A stretch of DNA of 13,971 nucleotides, taken from assembly GCA_946537585.1 (NCBI GenBank), contig CAMNFX010000015.1:1-13971 (forward strand), read 5' to 3'. Shown one piece after another: positions 1 to 7,093 of this stretch. Both the position numbers and the translations under genes were made by a program. A model generated the notes under the pieces. That model saw only the letters and a program-made list of their open reading frames with translations, ran no database searches and had not been told where the DNA came from. Each line of letters opens with the position of its first letter. The first letter of the stretch is position 1. The DNA is from an uncultured Lachnospiraceae bacterium. Lineage in GTDB: Bacteria > Bacillota > Clostridia > Lachnospirales > Lachnospiraceae.

Positions 1-805
1 CGTCGATCACAATGACCGCGATATTACAGCGGTCGATAGCCGCCACGGTGCGGATGATGGAATAACGCTCGATGTCCTCCTTGATCTTCGACTTTCGTCT
101 GAGACCTGCCGTATCGATAAAAACATACTCCTCGCCGTTATGTGTTACGACCGTATCGATCGCGTCCCGGGTAGTGCCGGCCACGTCCGACACGATCAGG
201 CGGTTCTCGCCGAGCAGACGGTTGATGATCGAGGACTTGCCGACGTTCGGGCGTCCGACCACAGCGATCCTGGGCCGCTCGTCCTCCGCTTCTTCCGTAT
301 CGCTCTCCTTAAAGTACTTTACGATCTCATCGAGAAGGTCTCCGATGCCCTGCCGCCCGGCTGCGGAGACCGGGATCGGATCCCCCATGCCGAGGTTGTA
401 AAACTCGTAGACGTCATTTTGCTGCTTCTTGAAGCTGTCGACCTTATTGACGCACAGAACAACGGGCTTTTTGCTCTTTCTAAGCATATCCGCCACGGTA
501 TAGTCCGCGTCAACAAGACCGGTCCGGACATCCACCATGAAAATGATCACGTCCGCCGTCTCGATGGCGATCTGCGCCTGCTCACGCATCTGACGGAGGA
601 TCACATCTCCGGATTCCGGTTCAATGCCGCCGGTATCGATCAGAGTAAACGGATGATTCTGCCAGTCGCAGTCAGCATAAATACGGTCCCTCGTTACGCC
701 GGGGGTATCTTCGACAATGCTGACATTTTCGCCGCAAAGGGCATTAAACAGGGTGGATTTTCCTACGTTCGGCCGTCCCACGACGGCAACGATGGTTTTC
801 TTCAC
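1..805 (-). CDS. der: Ribosome-assembly GTPase Der (EngA), C-terminal part cut off by window edge
   Basis: Der is a tandem-GTPase that helps assemble the 50S ribosomal subunit. The visible 268 residues cover the first G domain and most of the second; the family is about 440 residues, so the rest of G2 and the KH-like domain lie outside the window. The first G domain has a P-loop GRPNVGKST at residues 10-18, the switch sequence DTPGVTRD at 33-40, DTGG at 57-60 and NKVD at 120-123. After an acidic linker (about 167-176) the second domain repeats the pattern: GRPNVGKSS at 184-192, GTTRD at 210-214 and DTAG at 231-234. The start is GTG at 805-803, chosen because it sits 7 nt after an AGGAGA ribosome binding site (revcomp of 811-820) and lines up with the usual Der N-terminus. 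It is separated from prs by a terminator. Assignment is essentially certain. Confidence 0.97.
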   Translation of the reverse strand, partial: MKKTIVAVVGRPNVGKSTLFNALCGENVSIVEDTPGVTRDRIYADCDWQNHPFTLIDTGGIEPESGDVILRQMREQAQIAIETADVIIFMVDVRTGLVDADYTVADMLRKSKKPVVLCVNKVDSFKKQQNDVYEFYNLGMGDPIPVSAAGRQGIGDLLDEIVKYFKESDTEEAEDERPRIAVVGRPNVGKSSIINRLLGENRLIVSDVAGTTRDAIDTVVTHNGEEYVFIDTAGLRRKSKIKEDIERYSIIRTVAAIDRCNIAVIVID

Positions 806-839
806 GATGGTTCTCCTGAAATATAGGGGACTTATCACA

Positions 840-862
840 AAAGCTGCCTGAGAGGCAGCTTT
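840..862 (-). terminator. Intrinsic terminator of prs
   Basis: A perfect 10-bp stem (840-849 with 853-862, loop GAG) lies 22 nt after the prs stop. On the minus strand the stem ends in a run of four T. The stem also ends in A/T pairs on the other side, so some bidirectional activity is possible, but there is no plus-strand gene nearby to need it. Confidence 0.85.
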
Positions 863-884
863 ATGATTTTCATTGTAATACGTT

Positions 885-2066
885 TTACTTTTCGGCTTCT
901 CTTGCGCGCAGCGCTCTCTGGATCCGCTCGGCGTTGCTGAAGCCCTGTACGGACATGTCGTAGTTGAAGGAGTTGATGATAGCCGCAAGATACCGGCTGA
1001 TGTTCGCCTCCATGTACCAGTCTCTGGTATAGATGTCCTGAGGCTTGTAGTTTAAGTTGGTGGTGACGACCAGATCGAAATATTCCTTCGCGTAGGCCTC
1101 GTCAAAGCGCTCATAGCCGCTTGTGAACAGGCCGAAGGTGCAGCAGACGATAACATTCTTCGCACCGCGCTCCTTAAGCTCTCTTGCGGTATCGAGCATG
1201 GAATCACCGGAGGAGATCATATCGTCTACGATCAGGACGGTCTTGTCCTTGACGGAGGAGCCGAGGAACTCATGCGCAACGATCGGGTTACGTCCGTTTA
1301 CGACCTTGGAGTAATCACGGCGCTTATAGAACATACCCATATCGACGCCGAGGTTGTTGGCAAGGAAGATCGCGCGTCCCATTGCGCCCTCGTCCGGGGA
1401 GATGACCATGAAAGTGTCCTTGTTGATGACCATATCCGGGAACTTTCTGAGGATCGCCTTCACGAACGCATAGGTCGGCATGTAGGAGTCGAAGCCGTTC
1501 AGCGGGATCGAGTTCTGTACTCTCGGGTCATGCGCGTCAAAGGTGATGATGTTCTTAACGCCCATGTTGACCAGCTCTTCAAGTGCCATTGCGCAGTCCA
1601 GTGACTCCCTCTTCTCTCTCTTATGCTGCCGGGATTCGTAGAGGAACGGCATGATCACATTGACGCGGTGCGCCTTGGAAACGCTGGCTCCGATAATGCG
1701 CTTTAAGTCCTGATAGTTGTCATCCGGCGACATATGATTTGTGAAGCCGCTGACGGTATAGGTATTGGAGTAATTGGTAATGTCACAGAGAATGTACTCA
1801 TCGACACCGCGGACAGACTCGTTGAATACTGCCTTGGCCTCGCCGGTTCCGAAACGCGGGCAGGTCAGATCCAGAAGGAAGGAATCGGGCGCGAAATCAC
1901 GCAGCAGGACGGAATCGTTGAATTTCTCCTGCAGCTTGACGATGTCGTGCTGCCTGTACTCTACGAGGGCCTCGTCTACTTCCTTTGCGAGCTTATCTGC
2001 ACTGATGTGTGCTGCCAGACGCAGCGGAGCTACCGGAATTGCTTCAATGGTATAGTTATCTGTCAT
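885..2066 (-). CDS. prs: Ribose-phosphate pyrophosphokinase (PRPP synthetase), long form
   Basis: This cytosolic enzyme converts ribose 5-phosphate and ATP to PRPP, the precursor of purines, pyrimidines, histidine, tryptophan and NAD. The PRPP-binding loop [13 protein letters not shown] is at residues 277-289. The catalytic-loop region SRQHKREKR is at 145-153, and the metal-binding equivalent of the family's DLHA motif reads FDAHDP at 176-181. At 393 residues it is about 75 longer than the common class I enzyme (~315); the extra length is mainly in the N-terminal half, a form I associate with Lachnospiraceae-type Clostridia. ATG at 2066 is preceded by AGGAAAGGAA. The gene appears monocistronic: it has its own promoter and a terminator. 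Purine metabolism is also the probable theme of the permease and hydroxylase genes further right, but nothing in the sequence links their regulation. Confidence 0.95.
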   Translation of the reverse strand: MTDNYTIEAIPVAPLRLAAHISADKLAKEVDEALVEYRQHDIVKLQEKFNDSVLLRDFAPDSFLLDLTCPRFGTGEAKAVFNESVRGVDEYILCDITNYSNTYTVSGFTNHMSPDDNYQDLKRIIGASVSKAHRVNVIMPFLYESRQHKREKRESLDCAMALEELVNMGVKNIITFDAHDPRVQNSIPLNGFDSYMPTYAFVKAILRKFPDMVINKDTFMVISPDEGAMGRAIFLANNLGVDMGMFYKRRDYSKVVNGRNPIVAHEFLGSSVKDKTVLIVDDMISSGDSMLDTARELKERGAKNVIVCCTFGLFTSGYERFDEAYAKEYFDLVVTTNLNYKPQDIYTRDWYMEANISRYLAAIINSFNYDMSVQGFSNAERIQRALRAREAEK

Positions 2067-2176
2067 ATGATCTATTCCTTTCCTGGAAGCGGGTCATCCA
2101 TGCCAGCCGTGTAGCTCACCGTCATGGGGAGTTATATGCTTATTTGATCACTGATTCATTTCCTGATCTGACGGAA

Positions 2177-2198
2177 CCGCCAGGGCTGCTGCCTGCGG
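2177..2198 (-). repeat. Stable hairpin in the prs leader
   Basis: Within the roughly 180-nt untranslated leader of prs, CCG/CAGG (2177-2184, one bulged C at 2180) pairs with CCTG/CGG (2192-2198) around a 7-nt loop. It is GC-rich but is not followed by a T-run in the transcribed direction, so it is a leader structure rather than a terminator. The function is unknown; I recognise no riboswitch class. Confidence 0.4.
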
Positions 2199-2249
2199 TA
2201 TTTCATCGGAGACAGGAACAGCGCTGAAAACAGTTCCATTGCCGTGTGC

Positions 2250-2278
2250 ATCATACCATCACTCAGCTTATCTTTCAA
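2250..2278 (-). promoter_or_regulatory. Sigma-A-type promoter of prs
   Basis: Reading the minus strand, a -35 box TTGAAA (2278-2273) and a -10 box TATGAT (2255-2250) are separated by exactly 17 nt. Transcription would begin near 2243, giving a leader of about 175-180 nt before the prs ATG. This is the clearest promoter in the window. Confidence 0.75.
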
Positions 2279-2288
2279 TGATAATAAG

Positions 2289-2303
2289 TGCACAAATAGT
2301 GCA
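2289..2303. repeat. Short palindrome just upstream of the prs -35 box
   Basis: TGCAC (2289-2293) and GTGCA (2299-2303) form an inverted repeat around AAATA. It ends about 10 bp upstream of the prs -35 box. It could be an operator for a dimeric regulator or part of the 3' end of the upstream HD gene's transcript. Neither is proven. Confidence 0.35.
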
Positions 2304-2317
2304 TAAAATTAGAAACT

Positions 2318-2337
2318 TTATCCACAACTGCTGTGGA
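2318..2337 (-). terminator. Weak hairpin after the HD-hydrolase gene, overlapping a DnaA-box-like 9-mer
   Basis: A 6-bp stem TCCACA/TGTGGA (2321-2326 with 2332-2337) lies 5 nt past the stop of the HD gene. In the minus direction it is followed by TAAAG and then an A/T-rich stretch. It is a poor terminator with no continuous T-run. The 9-mer at 2318-2326 (TTATCCACA) matches the DnaA-box consensus, but a single box is not evidence of an origin. Confidence 0.35.
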
Positions 2338-2342
2338 ATAAC

Positions 2343-2909
2343 TCACACACTGTGGAATACTTCCTCCACAAGCCTGCTGTACTCCAAAAAGGCATCGGTC
2401 TGTCCCAGATCATCCTTCAGAAGCTCCGCGATAGTGCGGTAATACCATGCCTGCCTGGCGGGATCCTTCATATGGAAGGTGTTCCAGATATTTTCACCGA
2501 GGCGGTCGTAGTCGCGCCGGATGGCACGCAGGTTGGAGAGCTTGTCGCAAAGCCAGATGATACGGACGTTTTTATCCGCGGTGATCCTGAGATGATCGAT
2601 GGATTCCTGCTTTCGGATGTTCCAGGTGATCTCTTCCGTCTCATATTCGATCGTGTCCTCTGTCTCGCAGTCCACGAGCCAGGCTACATAATGTCCGAAT
2701 TCACGCTCAATGTCTGCAAGGCTGATCCCCGTGTCCTCTACGGTGTCATGGAGCACCACTGCCGCCAGCACCTCCATGTCGTCTGTCAGGGATGCTGCGG
2801 TCACCAGTGCCTCCAGCGGATGCAGGATATACGGCAATGTGCTGTTTTTGCGTTTCTCCCCCGTATGTGCTTTCAGGGCGTAGGTAATTGCCTTTTCCAG
2901 TATTGTCAT
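2343..2909 (-). CDS. Stand-alone RelA/SpoT-type HD-domain hydrolase (small alarmone hydrolase-like)
   Basis: A 188-residue single-domain protein resembling the N-terminal hydrolase domain of RelA/SpoT and the small MESH1-like enzymes that remove pyrophosphate from (p)ppGpp. Visible family residues are the entry segment AHTGEKRK (14-21), PYILHP (26-31) carrying the first metal-binding His30, the HD core LHDTVEDT (53-60) with His54, Asp55, Glu58 and Asp59, and CDKLSNLRA (121-129) with Asp122 and Asn126. No synthetase, TGS or ACT domain follows, so it can at most degrade the nucleotide. ATG at 2909 has AGGAG 5 nt upstream, inside the 13-nt gap after the kinase gene, which implies co-transcription with it. 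Substrate is inferred; some HD proteins of this type act on other nucleotides. Confidence 0.8.
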   Translation of the reverse strand: MTILEKAITYALKAHTGEKRKNSTLPYILHPLEALVTAASLTDDMEVLAAVVLHDTVEDTGISLADIEREFGHYVAWLVDCETEDTIEYETEEITWNIRKQESIDHLRITADKNVRIIWLCDKLSNLRAIRRDYDRLGENIWNTFHMKDPARQAWYYRTIAELLKDDLGQTDAFLEYSRLVEEVFHSV

Positions 2910-2922
2910 AGACTCTCCTCGC

Positions 2923-4725
2923 TTATGCTTTCTGGCTTCCTTCTGAAGCTTGCCCCTGCCGGTCCTTCGGGATCCGGATGGTGGCCGTCGTTCCGAAGCC
3001 GATCTCGGAGGTGATCTCCAGCTCGCCTCCGCACATCTCCCTCAGGCGGTAGCGGACATTTTCAATTCCGATATGACTGCGGCTCGTATCGTCCGAACCC
3101 TTTTCCGGATCAAATCCCACGCCGTCATCCTCGATCACGATCTCATAGCAGTCTTCTTTTTCATATGCGCTGATATCAAGGATGCCGCCCTCCGGCTGCT
3201 TGCTGATGCCATGGCGTACGGCATTTTCCACGATCGGCTGAATGGAAAGCGCGGGCACAAGGAAGTCCGTGGTCTCGATGTTGTAAAAGATCTGAAGCCG
3301 GTCATCGTAACGCATTTTTTCCAGATTCAGATAATTGCGGATATGCTTGAGCTCCTCTGCAAACGGGACATTTCGTGTCTGTTTAAGCGAATCCATGTTG
3401 ACGCGCAGATAGGAGGAGAACTCGTCGATCGCCTTTTTCGCCAGCTGCGGATCCTCATCGCACATATAGTAGATCGAAGCCAGGGAATTGTAAAGGAAAT
3501 GCGGCTGGATCTGGCTCATCATGATCGAGATCCGGTTTTCCGCAAGTTCCCTGTCCTGTTCCTCAAGCCTCTTTTTCTGGCGCAGGTAATTGCGCATAGT
3601 GTATATGCCGGCACCCACCGTAACGATCAGGAACGCGATGAGCGTGTAAACGCTGCCTGTGGAGCTCTGCGTCACAAAGTAGCTGGTCACGTCGATGGTG
3701 ATTCCGCCCAGGCAGACCAGAAATACCACCATGACCGTAACATTGACCGGCCCCGTGCTTTCCCCTTCACGTACTGCCACGATCAGCGTGCTGATCAGCA
3801 CGATCAGAAACAGGCCGATATTAAAGCCGTACGCAAACTGCCTTAAGTCAAAGACATTGAAGATCTGCAGGAAAAGAACGATCACGTCAAACCCCATCAG
3901 TCCGATCGCGCTTCCCTTCAGGAATACCTGGAAGCGGTCGTCCGCCTGTGTGGACGCGATCACCAGAAGCGGCACCAGCGTCATCATCAATGCCGAAAAG
4001 CTGATGTAGGAAAGCAGCTTTGTGTACCCTGCCATCAGATAATCCATGAACCGAAGGTCCGTAAGCCGCCAGATGGCCGTCATGATGCCTACACAGCTGA
4101 CATAAAGCAGAAGGTACTGCGGGTCAGCGTTAAACCTGCGGTAATACAGAAAAACGCCCAGGAAGATCAGACCGGATACCAGGATCAGGATGCTGATCAT
4201 CATCTGCAGGAAATCCTCCCGGAAGCAGTCCCTGAAAAGCTCCGCCTCGGTCGTGATCCGCATGGCGAGCGGAGTACGCCGCACCTCGGGATAAACAGGC
4301 CTGGTCTCCACTGTGACCAGCTTCTCCGTATCCTCAGGGCCCAGCGGTACGATCAGCCAGTTGCTGCCCGGCGTTTTGCCGATCCCCTTCGTATCCGGTT
4401 CCTTCAGCTCCGTTTTAAGCTCCCCGTCGATATAAACGGCACCGAACTGGTGGATCATGTATACCGCCAGGATGTTGTCTCCTGCGGGGATCTCGGGGCA
4501 GGTAAAGACATACTCTCTCCTGATCCCTGCCGGAGTATCCTCTTCCTCATATTCGAGATAGGTGTACTTCCTGATAAAGCTGCTGGGCTCTGACTGCCAG
4601 GACGTATAGAGACTGGAAGCCGGACGGAGCCCGACCACAATGCAGATCACGATGGCCGCCGCGACCAGGATCCCGTAAAGCCTCAGAAACAGCCTGTTAA
4701 ATTGTCTGTCACCATGTGTACTCAT
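2923..4725 (-). CDS. Membrane sensor histidine kinase, 7TM-DISM plus LytS-type kinase
   Basis: A 600-residue sensor kinase. Residues 13-33 form a first membrane helix. Residues 34-170 are extracellular, a beta-rich segment with GAVYIDGE at 95-102. Seven hydrophobic helices follow at about 173-195, 202-222, 237-257, 268-290, 298-318, 327-350 and 357-377, an arrangement like the 7TM-DISM receptors. A short charged coiled coil (382-398) leads to the His_kinase/LytS H-box QIQPHFLYNSL (405-415) with phospho-acceptor His409. The ATPase has the N-box PIVENAVRHGI (497-507, Asn501) and the G-box DDGVGFD (533-539). No response regulator lies beside it, so its partner is elsewhere. The ATG at 4725 lacks a strong ribosome binding site. 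Only 20 nt separate it from the stop of the MocA-like gene, consistent with one operon. The signal it senses cannot be read from sequence. Confidence 0.88.
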   Translation of the reverse strand: MSTHGDRQFNRLFLRLYGILVAAAIVICIVVGLRPASSLYTSWQSEPSSFIRKYTYLEYEEEDTPAGIRREYVFTCPEIPAGDNILAVYMIHQFGAVYIDGELKTELKEPDTKGIGKTPGSNWLIVPLGPEDTEKLVTVETRPVYPEVRRTPLAMRITTEAELFRDCFREDFLQMMISILILVSGLIFLGVFLYYRRFNADPQYLLLYVSCVGIMTAIWRLTDLRFMDYLMAGYTKLLSYISFSALMMTLVPLLVIASTQADDRFQVFLKGSAIGLMGFDVIVLFLQIFNVFDLRQFAYGFNIGLFLIVLISTLIVAVREGESTGPVNVTVMVVFLVCLGGITIDVTSYFVTQSSTGSVYTLIAFLIVTVGAGIYTMRNYLRQKKRLEEQDRELAENRISIMMSQIQPHFLYNSLASIYYMCDEDPQLAKKAIDEFSSYLRVNMDSLKQTRNVPFAEELKHIRNYLNLEKMRYDDRLQIFYNIETTDFLVPALSIQPIVENAVRHGISKQPEGGILDISAYEKEDCYEIVIEDDGVGFDPEKGSDDTSRSHIGIENVRYRLREMCGGELEITSEIGFGTTATIRIPKDRQGQASEGSQKA

Positions 4726-4745
4726 GTATTTATTCTAACACTTCT

Positions 4746-5576
4746 TTACATGCTTCGGGGAAAGATTTTGCATATCTGTCTGATATACGCCTCATAGATT
4801 CTTTCCAGCGCCTCCGGGGTATCCGCATCCCAGAGCTCGCACTCCGTTTCCGCCTCCACAAGCACGACCTGTTCAGCGTGCTTTGGCTCAGCTTCAAACT
4901 CCGTCTGCAAAGCTGTCTGTTTCAGGATCGTGCTGCCTCCCTGATCGCCTTTAAGCGACATAAGCGCAGGAAACAGACTCTTCGGAAAAAGCACCGGACT
5001 TTTGCCGACCCCCTTCCAGGAAAGCCGGACGATGGGTGCGGACCCGGTTTGATCATCCGGACATGCCGCAGGAGATTCCTCAAGGCTTTGTTTTCCGGTA
5101 CTTTCAAACGCCTTCGCCTCATTCTCCGCCTTACCGTAAGGAGCTTTGTTCTTATTGGCGGCAGTATAAAAAACACGCATCATACGGCGGATGCTCTCCG
5201 GCCGAATAAGAGGCTGGTCCCCGGGAACAAACAGGCAGCCGGAAAGAGAAGCTGAAGAACCGGAGCCGGACCTCTGAAGGAGGGATCCAAGACCGTGCCG
5301 GATGGTCGCGCTCTTTTCGGGATCATCGTGCAGAACACAGTCATATCCGTTTTCTTCTGCAAGCCTTCGGATCTCCTCCGATCGGGTCACGATCACCGGG
5401 GAAAGCCCCGCTGCCCGGCAGCTTTCTGCCGTATGCAGGATCAGGGGCTTTGTACCGAGCACTTCGAGGAGCTTGTTTTTGCCGCCGCCAAAGCGCCTTG
5501 ATGCTCCCGAAGCCATGAGCACGCATCCGATGCCGCGCGCATCTTTATTTTCATGTTCCGGCTGACCATATACCAT
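4746..5576 (-). CDS. mocA: MobA/MocA-like nucleotidyltransferase (molybdenum cofactor cytidylyltransferase type, YgfJ-like)
   Basis: Proteins of this family attach a nucleotide (CMP in MocA) to molybdopterin to form the dinucleotide cofactor of xanthine-dehydrogenase-type hydroxylases. The nucleotide-binding loop reads LMASGASRRFGGGKNKLL (residues 20-37). The metal-binding motif is VPGDQP (117-122), and PVLFPKSLFPAL with LKGDQGG (194-214) is the usual C-terminal signature. Residues about 141-182 are a hydrophilic Glu/Ser/Lys-rich insertion not typical of the family. The start at 5576 is preferred because AGGGA lies 7 nt upstream; a TTG 45 nt earlier is badly spaced from its GAGG. It lies 72 nt after the permease gene and 20 nt before the kinase gene. 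Its presence with XdhC, SelD, YqeB and YqeC identifies it as the YgfJ component of the selenium-dependent hydroxylase set. Whether it transfers CMP, GMP or something else is not settled by sequence. Confidence 0.85.
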   Translation of the reverse strand: MVYGQPEHENKDARGIGCVLMASGASRRFGGGKNKLLEVLGTKPLILHTAESCRAAGLSPVIVTRSEEIRRLAEENGYDCVLHDDPEKSATIRHGLGSLLQRSGSGSSASLSGCLFVPGDQPLIRPESIRRMMRVFYTAANKNKAPYGKAENEAKAFESTGKQSLEESPAACPDDQTGSAPIVRLSWKGVGKSPVLFPKSLFPALMSLKGDQGGSTILKQTALQTEFEAEPKHAEQVVLVEAETECELWDADTPEALERIYEAYIRQICKIFPRSM

Positions 5577-5648
5577 TTGATGTTCCCTACAATACTTCAC
5601 GTGTACAGTGCTGATTTTCAAAACCTCAAAATCAAGGCCGTCATATCA

Positions 5649-6974
5649 TCAGCTTTTCGCGCTTTTCGGCAGCACCAGATTCAGTACGATTGCAAGGATC
5701 GCGGAAACAACGACCGATGACGAACCGAAGACCGTTGCGATCCAGGACGGCATACCCGGACCTGCAAGAGAGCCCGCAACCTGTGTGATGCCTGCGCCCA
5801 TGGCGACCGAGAGCCCCACGATCGTGGATTTTCGTGAATCAAATCCGTCTTTGGTGAACATCCGTATACCGGTCATGGCGATCACGGCAAATACCGAGAT
5901 CGTTGCTCCGCCGATGACGCTTTGCGGGATCGTTGTCAGCAATGCGGAAAGCTTCGGGATCAGTCCCGCCGCAAGCAGGATCAGGGCGGAAAGAAGGAAC
6001 ACGAAACGGTTGACGACCCGGTTCACGGTAACAATGCCGACATTCTGGCTGTAGGATGCTGTCGGAAGTCCGCCGACAAAGGAGGCCAGGATGCTGACCA
6101 CGCCCTGGGTGATAATGCCGCCGGAAAGCTCCCGGTCTGTGGGGACCCTGTCCATGCCGCCCATGGTAGTGGATGTCAGGTCACCGATGGTCTGCACCGA
6201 ATTGACGATATAGACCACCGCCAGAGAAACACAGGCAGCCGGCACAAATTTGATCTCAAAGTAATGAATGCGCGGGAGGCTTACGATCGCATGCACCTCC
6301 GACAGCGCCGCAAAATTCACCATACCCATGCAAAGCGCTGTAAGATATCCGACGATCATGCCGAAAAACAGGGATCCCAGCTTCAGGATGCCTCTGGCAA
6401 AATTGTTCAGAATAAACACCACGGTAAAGGTTATGATCGCAACGATCCAGTTTTTTAAGCCGCCGAAGCTCTCGCTTCCGGAGCCGCCTGCCATGTAGCG
6501 GACTGCCGTCGGATACAGCGAGAGACCGATCGTGAAAATGACCGTGCCGGTCACCACGTCAGGGAACAGCTTCCGGATCCACTTCACAAAAATGCCGAAG
6601 AGGATCGCGATAAACCCGCCGACGATCTGTGCTCCGAAGATCGTGCCGAGGTCAAACTGTGCACCGATCGCCTGAAGTGTCGGAACATAGGCAAAGCTTG
6701 TACCCATAATCACAGGAAGTCCCGCGCCGATCCGGTTGAACACCGGAAAAAGCTGCAGGAGAGTCGCAACCGCAGTCATGATGAGTGCGGCCTGGATCAT
6801 CATCGTAGATTCCGCATCGCTCAAACCGCATACCCCGGCAACAATAATGGCGGGTGTAATGACTCCGACGACTGCTGCCAGCACATGCTGCAGGCTTAAT
6901 GGGATCAGCTCCCCCACCCGCGGACAGGGTCCGTAAAAATCATGAAGCACACCGGCTGCTTTCTTCTCTTCCAT
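5649..6974 (-). CDS. NCS2-family purine (xanthine/urate-type) permease
   Basis: A 441-residue polytopic nucleobase:cation symporter of the NCS2 (uracil-xanthine) family. It shows LQHVLAA in the first helix (28-34), a hydrophobic helix pattern throughout, and the family signature SYSQNVGIVTVNRVVNR (307-323), where the SQNVG form points to purines rather than uracil. In the helix corresponding to TM8 the family's usual ETxGD reads QTIGD (261-265), with Gln in place of the substrate-contacting Glu. I chose ATG 6974 with GGGG 9 nt upstream because it gives the usual short N-terminus. An ATG at 7037 with AAAGGG also fits and would add 21 residues, but a hairpin sits directly on it. The location in a molybdenum-hydroxylase accessory cluster suggests import of xanthine, urate or hypoxanthine as substrate. 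Confidence 0.92.
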   Translation of the reverse strand: MEEKKAAGVLHDFYGPCPRVGELIPLSLQHVLAAVVGVITPAIIVAGVCGLSDAESTMMIQAALIMTAVATLLQLFPVFNRIGAGLPVIMGTSFAYVPTLQAIGAQFDLGTIFGAQIVGGFIAILFGIFVKWIRKLFPDVVTGTVIFTIGLSLYPTAVRYMAGGSGSESFGGLKNWIVAIITFTVVFILNNFARGILKLGSLFFGMIVGYLTALCMGMVNFAALSEVHAIVSLPRIHYFEIKFVPAACVSLAVVYIVNSVQTIGDLTSTTMGGMDRVPTDRELSGGIITQGVVSILASFVGGLPTASYSQNVGIVTVNRVVNRFVFLLSALILLAAGLIPKLSALLTTIPQSVIGGATISVFAVIAMTGIRMFTKDGFDSRKSTIVGLSVAMGAGITQVAGSLAGPGMPSWIATVFGSSSVVVSAILAIVLNLVLPKSAKS

Positions 6975-7019
6975 CACTTGCATCCCCTTTCTTACAGATA
7001 AAACGCTTTTCATCAGCCA

Positions 7020-7035
7020 GGCAGACAGCTCTGCC
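7020..7035 (-). repeat. Perfect 6-bp hairpin at the permease 5' end
   Basis: GGCAGA (7020-7025) and TCTGCC (7030-7035) pair perfectly around CAGC. The stem begins at the third base of the alternative permease start at 7037, so it would hinder initiation there and supports the 6974 start. It shares GGCAG/CTGCC arms with the terminator-like hairpin 30 nt upstream, so the two could form alternative pairings. Confidence 0.5.
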
Positions 7036-7063
7036 ATGACCGCCCTTTCACTTAAAACATCAA

Positions 7064-7090
7064 AGGCAGGACAGCGATGCTGCCCTGCCT
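7064..7090 (-). terminator. Terminator between xdhC and the permease gene, possibly conditional
   Basis: Directly after the xdhC stop, AGGCAGG (7064-7070) pairs with CCTGCCT (7084-7090). After one mismatch CAGC pairs with GCTG around loop GAT. On the minus strand the stem is followed by TTTGATGTTTTAAG, a discontinuous T-rich tail. The hairpin is strong and the tail moderate, so it may end the SelD/XdhC transcript or act as an attenuator for the permease. Confidence 0.65.
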
Positions 7091-7093
7091 GAT

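Noticed and set aside
140..826. Long plus-strand open frame over the left end
   Set aside because: It is antisense to der, whose two complete G-domain motif sets on the minus strand are unmistakable.
2318..2326. Replication origin suggested by the TTATCCACA 9-mer
   Set aside because: It is a single box, with no cluster of boxes, no dnaA/dnaN and no AT-rich unwinding region.
5577..5621. Upstream TTG start for the MocA-like gene, adding 15 residues
   Set aside because: Its GAGG is only 2 nt from the TTG, while the ATG at 5576 has AGGGA at good spacing and matches the family N-terminus better.
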